A stretch of DNA of 64,000 nt from Bog-473 sp963763575 (lineage in GTDB: Bacteria > Actinomycetota > Acidimicrobiia > Acidimicrobiales > RAAP-2), in NCBI GenBank assembly GCA_963763575.1, contig CAVXPD010000001.1:186001-250000 (forward strand), read 5' to 3'. Positions 45,363 to 54,440 of the stretch are shown piece by piece. Position numbers and translations under genes: made by a program. The notes beneath the pieces are model-generated. The model saw only the letters and a program-made list of their open reading frames with translations, had not been told where the DNA came from and ran no database searches. Position 1 is the first letter of the stretch; the number at the start of each line of letters is the position of its first letter.

Positions 45363-46346
45363 GTGACGGCCATGGAGACGATCACATTGGGCACCCAAGG
45401 TCTCGAGGTGTCGCGCCAGGGGCTCGGCTGCATGGGGATGTCGGACTTCTACGGTGCGCGTGACGACGCCGAGTCGATTGCCACCATCCACCGCGCGCTC
45501 GAGCTCGGGGTCACGTTCTTCGACACGTCCGACATCTACGGCCCCCACACGAACGAGCTCCTCGTCGGCAAGGCGCTGGCCGGCCGGCGCGACGAGGCCG
45601 TCATCGCCACCAAGTTCGGCATCGTGCGCGACCCCGACGACCCGGCCCGGCGCGGCGTCAACGGCCGCCCCGAGTACGTGCGCGCGGCGTGCGAGGGGTC
45701 GCTGGCGCGTTTGGGCGTCGACCACATCGACCTCTACTACCAGCACCGGGTCGACCCGGAGACTCCGGTCGAGGAGACGGTCGGTGCCGTGGGCGAGCTG
45801 GTCGCCGAGGGCAAGGTGCGCTTCCTCGGGCTCTCGGAGGCGGCCCCGGGCACGATCCGCCGCGCCCACGCCGTCCACCCGATCTCCGCGCTGCAGACCG
45901 AGTATTCGGTGTGGTCGCGCGATCCCGAGCGCGAGATCCTGCCCACCCTCCGCGAGCTGGGGATCGGCTTCGTGCCCTATAGCCCCCTCGGGCGGGGCTT
46001 CCTCACCGGGACCATGCGCTCGCTCGACGACCTGGACGAGGACGACTTCCGCCGCTACCAGCCCCGGTTCCAGGGCGACAACCTGGCCGCCAACGTGGCC
46101 ATCGTGGAGGTGATCGACCAGCTGGCTTCGGCCAAGGGGTGCACGCCCGGTCAGATCGCGCTGGCCTTCGTCCACGCGGCAGGTCGCGACGTCGCGCCGA
46201 TCCCGGGGACCAAGCGGCGTCGCTACCTCGAGGAGAACGTGGCCGCGCTGGGCGTCGAGCTGACCGAGGAGGACCTCGCCGTGCTCGACCGGGTCGCCCC
46301 TGCCCGCGGCGACCGCTACGCCGACATGTCGCCGGTGGACCGCTGA
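45363..46346 (+). CDS. Aldo/keto reductase
   Basis: NADPH-dependent oxidoreductase of the AKR superfamily. 327 residues from GTG 45363; ATG 45372 is equally plausible behind GGAGGAGAGGAG. The catalytic Tyr is in FDTSDIYGPHTNE, Lys in IATKFG and His in YYQHRVDPETP. The C-terminal IPGTKRRRYLEENV is the cofactor-binding segment of the YajO/AKR11-13-type group. Physiological substrate unknown. Confidence 0.93.
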   Translation: MTAMETITLGTQGLEVSRQGLGCMGMSDFYGARDDAESIATIHRALELGVTFFDTSDIYGPHTNELLVGKALAGRRDEAVIATKFGIVRDPDDPARRGVNGRPEYVRAACEGSLARLGVDHIDLYYQHRVDPETPVEETVGAVGELVAEGKVRFLGLSEAAPGTIRRAHAVHPISALQTEYSVWSRDPEREILPTLRELGIGFVPYSPLGRGFLTGTMRSLDDLDEDDFRRYQPRFQGDNLAANVAIVEVIDQLASAKGCTPGQIALAFVHAAGRDVAPIPGTKRRRYLEENVAALGVELTEEDLAVLDRVAPARGDRYADMSPVDR

Positions 46347-46523
46347 CCCTTCAGGAGCCCGTCTTCTGCGGGATGGGCGATGTCGCACGTGCTGAGGCGT
46401 ATCGACGTTCATGCGACGAACGCAGGCGTAGCAATCGGTAGCGCGTGCCGGTGCCCCCCGACATGCTGACTGATGCCGCAGCGCGTAGAGCTGACTTCTG
46501 CAGCGGTCGTCTACCGCGCCTCA

Positions 46524-46606
46524 ACCGATCGCCTCGATCGACTGTGTACTTACCGATCGCCTCGATCGACTGTGTACTTACCGATCGCCTCGATCGACTG
46601 TGTACT
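46524..46606 (+). repeat. Three tandem 28-nt copies upstream of a lipoprotein gene
   Basis: Units at 46524-46551, 46552-46579 and 46580-46606 are identical (the last lacks the final T). Each begins ACCGATCGCCTCGATCG, contains two CGATCG palindromes and ends TGTGTACTT. The array stops 8 nt before the GTG at 46615. It may be an operator array or promoter duplication. There are no spacers. The remaining gap 46347-46523 shows nothing. Confidence 0.9.
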
Positions 46607-46614
46607 GTTGCGAG

Positions 46615-47168
46615 GTGAGGGGAGTACGACGCCAGACGTGGCGCACCATCGGCCTTCGTCTCGGTCTGATCGGTCTGATCGCCCTGATTCTCGGGGGCGC
46701 AGCGTGCGGTCTCCCATTCTCCACAGCCTCCGCGGCCACGGCGCCGACGAGGTCGACGGTGTCATCGTGTCGGCGTCGAGGCAGCCTTCGTCGAAGTTGT
46801 CGGTCCCGAAGACCTCTCGCGCCCAGGACACCAAGTACTTCAGCGACGTCACCCTGGCTGACCCGACGCTGGCCACCTACGCCCGGAAGAACGGGAACGT
46901 GGCCCTCCGAGCCCTCTTGACGGACGGCACGGCGTTCTGTGTGCTGCTCAAACGCGGCGGCGGGATCGACCAGGCCCTGGTTGCCGAGGCCGACGGCGTG
47001 AGGAGCACGGAGTCCCAGACGAGGCTTCCCTTGTCGGTGACCACGTTCAACACCATCGAGGCCGTGGCGCTGCTGACGCTGTGTCCCACGGAGCAGCACC
47101 TGGTGCCCGCGTCGGTCCGGTCCAGGATCCGGCACCTCGGCGACGCGCTGGCCGGGCACGCCGGTTGA
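46615..47168 (+). pseudogene. DUF732-like lipoprotein, frame-broken
   Basis: GTG 46615 begins a lipoprotein signal (RTIGLRLGLIGLIALILGG, lipobox ending GAAC). After about residue 45 the frame fails and a second open frame supplies a natural-looking domain: FSDVTLADPTLATYARKNGN, TDGTAFCVLLKRGGGIDQAL and EAVALLTLCPTEQHLVP. The Cys spacing and CP motif resemble the actinobacterial DUF732 family. Joining them needs two extra bases removed (or one added) around 46750-46830. Assignment is tentative. Confidence 0.45.
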
Positions 47169-47303
47169 GCAGTTGCGCTCGGGGTTTGGGCTCGCGTCAT
47201 CGTGCGGTTCGCCGCTACGAACCCTGATCCGGTGAGGGTCATGCACGATCCCACCGGCGAGTGAGCCGATCGGCCCGAGACGTGATCCGGCTCGACCGAG
47301 TCA

Positions 47304-47325
47304 GTTCATGGTCCGTTCACAAAGA
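47304..47325 (+). promoter_or_regulatory. PHO box (PhoP-type direct repeat)
   Basis: GTTCATGGTCC and GTTCACAAAGA are adjacent 11-nt units, each opening with GTTCA, the arrangement of actinobacterial PhoP boxes. It lies 119 nt upstream of a secreted phosphoesterase gene, which fits phosphate-starvation control. Confidence 0.65.
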
Positions 47326-47403
47326 GATAAGCCGGTTGTAGCCCAACGTCACCGTTGCCGTAACCGACCGGCTTTAGCTTGCTGCCCAACCGCGTGGAGT
47401 TCT

Positions 47404-47430
47404 CGGGTCTCGTCGATGTCCCGAGACCCG
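47404..47430 (+). promoter_or_regulatory. 5' leader hairpin before the phosphoesterase
   Basis: CGGGTCTCG (47404-47412) pairs with CGAGACCCG (47422-47430), a perfect 9-bp stem with a 9-nt loop ending 2 nt before the GAGGAGGA binding site (47433-47440). It could stabilise the mRNA or modulate initiation. Confidence 0.5.
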
Positions 47431-47443
47431 TTGAGGAGGACTG

Positions 47444-50062
47444 GTGCGAACTTCCAAGCTGGTACGGCATCGTGTGAGGACGTGGGGAATGGTGGCAGCC
47501 GCGCTTGCCACAACTGCGGTCTCCGGCGTGACGTTGTCGACCGCCCTCGGATCGACGCCGGCGGGTGCGACGACGCCCACGTCTTGTCCGGCTGGGAGCT
47601 CGTTCCAGATGCCCGTCGGCGGGTCGTCTTCGCAGGCGCAATGCGTGATCAGCGCGACCGGGACGCCAGTCGGCGGGGTCAAGCACGTCTGGCTGATCAT
47701 CTTGGAGAACAAGTCCTACGACGAGACGTTCACGGGCCTCAACCAGAACAGCTACCTCTGGCAGACGCTCCCCCAGCAGGGGGCCCTGCTGACGAAGTAC
47801 TACGGCACCGGCCACTTCAGCATGGACAACTACATCTCGCTGGTGTCGGGTCAGGCGCCCCAGTACGACGTCCAGGACGACTGCTCGACGACTGCCGCCA
47901 TGACGAACAACAACAGCGGGATCATCACGACCGGCAAGGTCGGCCTCGGACACCGACACGGACGGCACCAAGAGCGGCTCGGGCATCTACACCGCAGGCG
48001 CCGAAACCCACCTCCCACAGCAACGGCAACTACGGCCAACTCCTGACGCACGGCGGCGTCGACGCCGCCCTGGGAGACAACGGGTGCGTCTACCCGACCG
48101 ACGTCGCAACCCTGTTCAACCAGCTCAACGCGGCCGGCATGTCCTGGAAGGGCTATGCCCAGGACCTCGGCGGCGAGCAGCCCGTCGGGTCGACGACCTA
48201 TGTGACCGGCGCCACCCCCGGGGTCACCGACACCGTTCCGGGTCGCGAGGACGGCCAGTGCGCGTACCCCGGTACGTCGGCCGCCAACCCGGTCACCAAT
48301 CCGACGAACCTGGTGGCCCCGAGCGGCGACGTGTCGAGCTTCACCGGCGCCCAGCCGGCCAACGCCAACGGCAACGGCGACCCCTCCGACCAGTTCGTGG
48401 CCAAGCACTTCCCATTCGGATGGTTCAGCTCCCTCGCGGGTGAGTCGGCGGGCACGCAGGCCAGCGTGACGTATCCCGCGCAGCCGGCGCTCAACGAGCC
48501 GACCACGCCGGAGTACGACGGGCCGGGCGCCCCGACCACCGGTGCCACCGACTCCAACTGTGACGCCAACCACGTCACGAACCTCGACGACCCCAAGTAC
48601 GGCCTGGAGCACGACCTGAAGCTCCCGGCCAACGAGGTCCCGGCGTTCAACTGGATCACGCCCAACAACTGCAGCGACGCCCACGACGCGACCTGCCAGG
48701 GCAACAACCTCTCGGGGGCATTCAATGTCAACGGGACGCCGGACTACCACCCTGCTGGCCTGCCGGCGTTCGACCCCGAGGCGACCACCCCCAGCAACTA
48801 CACGGGTGGGCTCTACGCGTCCGACCTGTTCTTGCGCTACTACATCCCGCTGATCGAGCAGTCGCCCGCCTTCGCCGACGGAGGGCTCATCGACGTCACG
48901 TTCGACGAGGCCAATCCGCCCTTCACGATCGGCAACAGTTTCAACAACGCGCCCGCCCCGGGCGACAGCACCACCTTCTCGGCCCCGTCCGACCAGCCGA
49001 CCTTCGGCAAGGCCAAGAGCACGGCACCCGGAGCCGACTCCCTCTACGGGGCCTACGGCATCCTCGCCGACGCCGCCGGTGAGAACATCGACGGCCAAAA
49101 CCTGAACACGGAGCCGACCGGTCCGAACGACCCCGAGGTCACCAACAGCTCGGGGCAACAGCTGCAGCCCGGGCCCGGTGCCGCCGGATTCATCGACCGG
49201 CCCACGGGTCTGGCCGGCGAGAGCCCCGAAGTCGGCGGGTCGCCGGGTGCGGCCACCGAGCCGGCGCTGGTCGCTCCTGCCTCGAGCATGGTCATTGACG
49301 CCAAGATCAACGCCGACGACACCGGCCGGCTGGTCTCGGGTACCGACGCCAACGGCAACACGATCCCCCCCGACACCTTCGTCGGGGCGGTCAGCGACAC
49401 CGGACCGGTGGCCCTGCCGGCCAACGCCAGCACGGCCACGGCGTCGAACAACTTCGCCAAGCCGTGGATCGGCACCTTCCAGCTGCTCAACGACGGCGGG
49501 CAGCCGGTCACCCTGCCGAACGGCTTCAACGGCAACGTGACGGTGAGCGCCGAGGGGGCCACGTCCACGGTCGGCTCCACCGGCTGCCCCGAGCGCCAGC
49601 GCGGCGGCGACCACAACCGGGTGCGTGACGGCCGACCCGCTCTTCGACCCCACCGACTTCACCCCGGGCGGAGGTGACACGGGGACCGTGTTGATCAGCC
49701 CGCTCATCAAGCCCGGCACCGTGTCGAGCACCCACTACAACCACTACAGCGCGCTGCGCACGATGGAGGACCTGCTCTTGACCGGGCACACCTGCACAAA
49801 CCCCTCGAACGCCGACACCCCGCTCACGGCGGGCACGGTGTGCGGCGGCCTCGACGGCACGGGCCACCTCGGTTACGCGGCGCAGCCTGGGCTCGCCGAC
49901 TTCGGCCCGGACGTCTTCACGGCGCAGCACTACGTCCCGGTGCCACCGCCTCCCCGAGCGAATACGGGGGGCAACACCGGGACCAGTGGCAACAGCGGCA
50001 ATGGCTCGCTGGCGTCGTCCCGCCAGAACGGCAAGCAGAACGACCAGGGCGACCAGGGCTAA
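47444..50062 (+). pseudogene. Secreted phosphoesterase (phospholipase C/acid phosphatase family), three frame breaks
   Basis: Alkaline-phosphatase-fold enzyme of the PF04185 phosphoesterase family. GTG 47444 starts a signal peptide (residues 1-40, ending TPAGA). The metal site region VKHVWLIILENKSYDETF and GTGHFSMDNYISLVSGQAP are clear; later AGMSWKGYAQDL, ADGGLIDVTFDEA and THYNHYSALRTMEDLL. One base must be skipped near 47941, 48000 and 49590. Corrected length is about 871 residues. A PHO box upstream predicts induction when phosphate is scarce. The frame breaks may be sequence errors or decay. Confidence 0.8.
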
Positions 50063-50093
50063 CGACGTTGTCCGAAGGCTGACGCTGGCCGGG

Positions 50094-50696
50094 ATGCGCT
50101 TTGTGCACCGAAGCTGGGACCGGGCCGCAAGGCCCGGTCCCAGCTTGGTCGTTCTGTTCACATTGCTGATGACGGTCGCGTGTGCGGGCTGGGGGGGCAC
50201 CGCCGGGGCCTCTCAGCCGAAGCAGCGCGGCCCTCACTACCCCTCCTTCTTGCCGAAGAACACCCTCGATCCCCACGTCGACGCGACCCTGGTCGGCACC
50301 GAGGCGAAGCCGGCGCTCCAGGTTGAGGGACTGGCCGTCGAGGCGGAGACCAAGAAATTCCACGTCAAGGTCACCGTGAGCGGCCCCGTCGTGCCGGGGG
50401 AGGGTCTCCCGAACCAGCCTGCGGCCACAACGAGCACGTGGACCGTGACGATGAAGGACGCCACCGGCGACGTCCCGGTCTCCCTGGCCGACTTCCATTC
50501 GGTCGACCACCTCGGTGCGGTGTTCCTCATGGGCCTCGTTCCCGGGGAGCACCCGCCACCGCGCCGTCCGCATCCGGGCCAGTCGCTCACCTTTCAGCTG
50601 CGTGCCTATGAGCTGGTGGGCGAGGGGATGACGCAGTGGGCGCCGGACCACAAACATGTCGTCGCCTACTGGGACTACACGGTAGAGAACGATTGA
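50094..50696 (+). CDS. Putative lipoprotein of unknown function
   Basis: 200 residues if begun at ATG 50094, which gives a full signal sequence MRFVHRSWDRAARPGPSLVV followed by LFTLLMTVAC with the lipobox Cys at residue 30. TTG 50145 and ATG 50169 are later alternatives. The mature part is beta-rich with TTSTWTVTMKDATGDVPVSL and HVVAYWDYTVEND; no family recognised. A very strong hairpin (50111-50146) lies within the signal-peptide codons, so translation or transcription through it is uncertain. It is 31 nt after the phosphoesterase. Confidence 0.6.
   Translation: MRFVHRSWDRAARPGPSLVVLFTLLMTVACAGWGGTAGASQPKQRGPHYPSFLPKNTLDPHVDATLVGTEAKPALQVEGLAVEAETKKFHVKVTVSGPVVPGEGLPNQPAATTSTWTVTMKDATGDVPVSLADFHSVDHLGAVFLMGLVPGEHPPPRRPHPGQSLTFQLRAYELVGEGMTQWAPDHKHVVAYWDYTVEND
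50111..50146 (+). terminator. 16-bp GNRA hairpin after the phosphoesterase
   Basis: 50111-50126 pairs perfectly with 50131-50146 (arms start AAGCTGGGACC) around a GCAA tetraloop. It lies 48 nt after the phosphoesterase stop and has the look of a terminator, but it also overlaps the likely start of the next gene. Confidence 0.7.
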
Positions 50697-50767
50697 CGTC
50701 GCGGACCCCCCCGGTGAGAGTCACATCCCATCGCACGCTCCGGTGCCCGGCCGGCGGGACTCCGCAG

Positions 50768-50813
50768 CCCTGGCGGGACGGACGCCGGGCGTCGGGACCG
50801 CCGCCCGCCAGGG
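50768..50813 (+). terminator. Inverted repeat after the lipoprotein gene
   Basis: CCCTGGCGGG (50768-50777) pairs with CCCGCCAGGG (50804-50813), 10 bp perfect with a GC-rich 26-nt loop. A candidate terminator between the lipoprotein and the GYD gene. Confidence 0.4.
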
Positions 50814-50870
50814 GCTGACAACGGGGCGCTCCCTCCGTAAGGTTTGAGGGGACCACGAGAGGAGGCAGCC

Positions 50871-51191
50871 ATGCCGAAATTTCTCGTCGAAACGAGGTAC
50901 ACCCTCGACGGCATCAGGGGGCTCAAGTCAAGCGGCGGCTCGGCCCGGGCGGCGGCCGCCAAGGCCGCCGTCGAAGAGGTCGGCGGCACGCTCGAGGCGT
51001 TCTATTTCGCCTTCGGGAACAGCGACGTCTACCTGATCGCCGACCTGCCCGACAACACGGCCGCCGCTGCGATCGGCCTCACCGTGAGCGCAGGCGGCGG
51101 CGCAACGACGCGCACGACCGTGTTGATCAGCCCCGAGGAGATGGACGCCGCGGCCAAGAAGCCGTCGTCGTACCGCCCGCCCGGCGGCTGA
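50871..51191 (+). CDS. GYD domain protein
   Basis: 106-residue cytosolic protein from ATG 50871, chosen because AGAGGAGG is well placed. It resembles the GYD family of small alpha/beta-barrel dimers: MPKFLVETRYTLDGIRGLKS and FYFAFGNSDVYLIADLPDN. The biochemical role of the family is unclear. Convergent with the glycosyltransferase gene 30 nt away. Confidence 0.8.
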   Translation: MPKFLVETRYTLDGIRGLKSSGGSARAAAAKAAVEEVGGTLEAFYFAFGNSDVYLIADLPDNTAAAAIGLTVSAGGGATTRTTVLISPEEMDAAAKKPSSYRPPGG

Positions 51192-51221
51192 CCCGACACC
51201 GGCGCGGGGCGGCTCCTCGCC

Positions 51222-52541
51222 CTACGGCGTCGACGCACCCACGCCGGCCTCGCAGAGCCGGGCCAGCTCCTCGCTGATGTCGCCCAGGGGGTCGCTCGCC
51301 GCGATCTCCGCCTGGAGAGCCCGCGCCCGGACGCGGTAGGAGCGGTGGCCGAGGACGCGTCGAACGGCCCGGGCCACCATGGCGCGGGACGGGCGGCCGG
51401 TGTGCAGGTTGATGCCCGTCCCGGACCATTGGACCCGCGCCGCCACCTCGGGCTTGTCCTCGCTGTCCCCGGCCACGACGAGCGGGACCCCGTTGGCGAG
51501 GGCCTGTTGCACGCCGCCGTACCCGCCATTGGTGACCATGGCGTCGACGTGAGGGAGCAACCGGTCGTGGGGGATGAAGCGTTCCAGCCGTACGTTGGGG
51601 GGCAACGCCCTGCGCATGGGACCGGGGTCCGACCCACCGGTTGTCGCCACGACGAGGACGTCGTCGTCCGCCAGCGCGTCGGCGGTGAGCATCACCAACC
51701 GGCCGAGGTCGGCGTTGTCCAAGGTGCCCTGGGTCACGTGCACGACAGGGCGCTCGTCCTCCAGCTCGTCCCACCAGGACGGAAGAGAGAACGACGACGT
51801 GGGCGGGGAGAGGATCGGTCCGACGAAGCGGACGCTCGGAGCCAGGTCCGAGCGCGGGTACTCAAAACCGGCGACCGTCGCTTGGAAATAGGCGTCCACG
51901 ACCCTCGGCTGGAGGTCGATGAAGTAACCAGGGAAGCCCCCGGCCCAGCCGGCCTCGGCGAGGCGGTGGCGGGCGAAGCGCTGGATGTCGGCGAGCACGC
52001 CGTGCTCGGCCGCCCAGTTCAGTGCCCGGTTGCGGGCGCGGGCGAGCGGGCCGCGCCCGGGCTGCAACGCAACGCCGAACGGCGCCGTGTCGCGGCTGTT
52101 TGCCGCGTACGGCATGACACCGACGCAGGCCAGCGCCGGCCGCTCCTCGGGGGGACCCAGCGCCAACGGCAGCGCGCCGAGGAACATCGTGTCGACGACG
52201 ACACAGTCGGCGGGGCGGTCGGCCAGGACGGCGCGCAGGTCGCGGCGCTGCCCCGGGATGGGCCCGATGAAGATCCGCCGCAGGTCCTCCTTCACGCCGC
52301 GCACCCCGCGCTTGGAGGACGACTCGCGTTCGGGATTGGCCACCATCAGATCGTGGGCGTCGTATTCCTTCGCGAAGGGCACGAACGCGGCCCCGGTCGC
52401 TTTGACCCTGTCGCGGTAGTGCTCAGTGGTGAAGAAGACGACCTCGTGGCCTTGGCTGACCAGTCGGCGCGCCACCGCCAGCAGCGGCACCGTGTGCCCC
52501 AGGGCGGGCGTCGTGCAGAGCACGAATCGCCGGGCTGCCAT
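51222..52541 (-). CDS. Glycosyltransferase, GT1/macrolide-glucosyltransferase type
   Basis: 439 residues starting MAARRFVLCTTPALGHTVPL; a GTG at 52583 would add 14 residues and lies inside a repeat array without a binding site. GT-B fold: N-terminal acceptor domain and C-terminal nucleotide-sugar domain with HVTQGTLDN, RFIPHDRLLPHVDAMVTNGG and GVPLVVAGDSEDKPEVAAR. Usual donors are UDP-sugars; acceptors range from lipids to natural products, and nothing nearby defines one. Downstream of a glucosidase gene on the same strand. Confidence 0.9.
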   Translation of the reverse strand: MAARRFVLCTTPALGHTVPLLAVARRLVSQGHEVVFFTTEHYRDRVKATGAAFVPFAKEYDAHDLMVANPERESSSKRGVRGVKEDLRRIFIGPIPGQRRDLRAVLADRPADCVVVDTMFLGALPLALGPPEERPALACVGVMPYAANSRDTAPFGVALQPGRGPLARARNRALNWAAEHGVLADIQRFARHRLAEAGWAGGFPGYFIDLQPRVVDAYFQATVAGFEYPRSDLAPSVRFVGPILSPPTSSFSLPSWWDELEDERPVVHVTQGTLDNADLGRLVMLTADALADDDVLVVATTGGSDPGPMRRALPPNVRLERFIPHDRLLPHVDAMVTNGGYGGVQQALANGVPLVVAGDSEDKPEVAARVQWSGTGINLHTGRPSRAMVARAVRRVLGHRSYRVRARALQAEIAASDPLGDISEELARLCEAGVGASTP

Positions 52542-52579
52542 CCCGCCCGCGACGGCAGCCCCCTCGGCGGCCTCGTTCG

Positions 52580-52657
52580 TCACCGAGTCACCGAGTCACC
52601 GAGTCACCGAGTCACCGAGTCACCGAGTCACCGAGTCACCGAGTCGCCGAGTCACCG
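52580..52657. repeat. Octanucleotide tandem array
   Basis: Eight perfect TCACCGAG units (52580-52643), a ninth with one change (TCGCCGAG) and a partial tenth. It fills the space between the glucosidase stop (52660) and the glycosyltransferase start. An 8-nt unit shifts frame and spacing with each slip. It is too short and spacer-less to be CRISPR. Confidence 0.97.
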
Positions 52658-52659
52658 GC

Positions 52660-54264
52660 TCATCGGGCCACGACTGCCCCGCTCCACGGCGCCAGCGTGA
52701 GGCCGCCCTCGATCGCCGAGCCCTCCAAGTGGCGGTCGGTGGCCACGGTCACCGTGCCCTGGACGTCGTCGAAGGTGGCCGGGTCCGACGACATGTTCAA
52801 GAGCACGTCGGTGTTCTCACCCCGTCGGTACGACCAGGTGTCCGGAGGCGACGGCAGGGAGCGGTAAGAACCGACGGCCAGGTCGTCACTCCGCCGGCGC
52901 GCCTCGATCACCCGTCGGGAGAACTCGAGCACCGAGTCGGGGTCTCCTTGCTGGTCGGCCACGTTGCAGGCTGCCGGGTCCGTCATGGGCAGCCACGGAC
53001 GGACGCCCGGGTCGGTGAAGCCCCCGCCCACACCCGCGTGCCAGGGCATGGGGGTGCGCTCTGGGTCGCGGCCCGCGTACGGCCAGAACCGGAGCCCGAC
53101 GGGGTCGAGCAACTCCTCCCGTTCGAGCACCGCGTCGACCAGGCCGATCTCGTCGCCCTGGTAGAGGAAGGGCGTCCCGCGTTGCGTCAGCAGCATGAGG
53201 AGGGCGAGCTTGGTCCTGGTTCCGTCACCGCCCGCCCAGCGCGACGACAGGCGCGAGAAGTCGTGGTTGGAGCCCATGTAGACGGGCCACGAGTCCGCGG
53301 GGAGCAGGGCCTCGGTCCGCTCGACGACGTCGCGCAGTGCGGCCGCTTCGAAGGGGGCGTGCATGAACTGGAAGTTGAAGCCGCCGTGCAGCTCGTCGGC
53401 GCCGTTGCCGTAGAACGTGGCGAGGCGTTCCACCGAGTCCACGTTTGTCTCGCCGATGAGCAGGCGCTCGGGCTCGAACCCCTCTGCCACCGTCCGCCAG
53501 TGCTTCAAGATGTCGTGCGCTTCGGGCCGATCGGTGTTGTAGACGTAGCGGACGCCCATGAATTGCTGGTCCAGGGGGTCGTCCTTGGTCGCAGGCGGGT
53601 TGTCGCGCAGTTCCCTGTCCTTGATCATCATGTTGCACACGTCGATCCGGAACCCCGCGACGCCGCGCTCCCACCAGAAGCGCAGGATGTCGTCGAATTC
53701 CCGGCGCACGTCTTCGCTCCACCAGTTGAGGTCAGGCTGGCCCGCCTCGAAGTTGTGCAAGTAGTACTGGCCGCTTGCCTCGTCGAGCTCCCAGGCCGAT
53801 CCGCCGAACATGCTCTTCCAGTTGTTGGGCAGGCTGCCGTCGGGCCTGGGATCGGCCCACACGTAGTAGTCGCGGTGCGCCGCCCCCCGGCCGGTCCGCG
53901 CGTCGGCGAACCAGGAGTGTTGGTCGCTGGTGTGGTTCGGCACCAGGTCGAGCAGGATCGCGATGCCACGCGCCCGGGCCTCGCGCACGAGGGTGTCGAG
54001 GTCGTCGAGCGTCCCGTAGGCCGGGTCGATCCCGCGGTAGTCCGAGACGTCGTACCCCCAGTCGCGGTTGGGCGAGCAGGTGATGGGCGAGAGCCAGATG
54101 CCGTCGACGCCGAGGCGGGCCAGGTGGTCGAGCTTGGCGACGATGCCCGGCAGGTCACCCACCCCGTCGCCGTTGGAGTCGGCATAGGAGCGTGGGTAGA
54201 TCTGGTAGAAGACCCCGCCGTGCCACCAACGGTCCGGATCGGTCTGGGGGCTCACTGGCGGCAT
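52660..54264 (-). CDS. Alpha-glucosidase, GH13 family
   Basis: Hydrolyses alpha-glucosidic bonds in short oligosaccharides. 534 residues, starting MPPVSPQTDPDRWWHGGVFY, with GAAGGGAAACAG upstream. GH13 regions: DLVPNHTSDQHSWF, the nucleophile Asp in GFRIDVCNM, the acid/base Glu in LLIGETNVD and the third Asp in GSNHDFSR. TPMPWHAGVGGGF and SPITCSPNRDWGYDVSDY fit oligo-1,6-/alpha-glucosidases. No signal peptide, so cytosolic. No sugar transporter is adjacent. Confidence 0.93.
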   Translation of the reverse strand: MPPVSPQTDPDRWWHGGVFYQIYPRSYADSNGDGVGDLPGIVAKLDHLARLGVDGIWLSPITCSPNRDWGYDVSDYRGIDPAYGTLDDLDTLVREARARGIAILLDLVPNHTSDQHSWFADARTGRGAAHRDYYVWADPRPDGSLPNNWKSMFGGSAWELDEASGQYYLHNFEAGQPDLNWWSEDVRREFDDILRFWWERGVAGFRIDVCNMMIKDRELRDNPPATKDDPLDQQFMGVRYVYNTDRPEAHDILKHWRTVAEGFEPERLLIGETNVDSVERLATFYGNGADELHGGFNFQFMHAPFEAAALRDVVERTEALLPADSWPVYMGSNHDFSRLSSRWAGGDGTRTKLALLMLLTQRGTPFLYQGDEIGLVDAVLEREELLDPVGLRFWPYAGRDPERTPMPWHAGVGGGFTDPGVRPWLPMTDPAACNVADQQGDPDSVLEFSRRVIEARRRSDDLAVGSYRSLPSPPDTWSYRRGENTDVLLNMSSDPATFDDVQGTVTVATDRHLEGSAIEGGLTLAPWSGAVVAR

Positions 54265-54440
54265 CTGTTTCCCTTCAGTTGGGGCGGGTCAGCGGGCGAG
54301 CGTACTGAGGGATGCGGTGCCGCGCCGACTCCGGCGTGCCTTCTCGAAGGGCGTGCTCAGAGCCGGGACCGTTCCACGCCCCTCGCCAACGGCCCGGCCG
54401 CCATCCGGTGGAGGCGACGCATTGAAGCGACCTCCGGCCG

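Noticed and set aside
46524..46606. CRISPR array from three 28-nt repeats
   Set aside because: The repeat length fits CRISPR but copies are contiguous with no spacers and no cas genes are nearby.
52580..52657. CRISPR array
   Set aside because: The unit is only 8 nt and there are no spacers; it is a simple tandem repeat.
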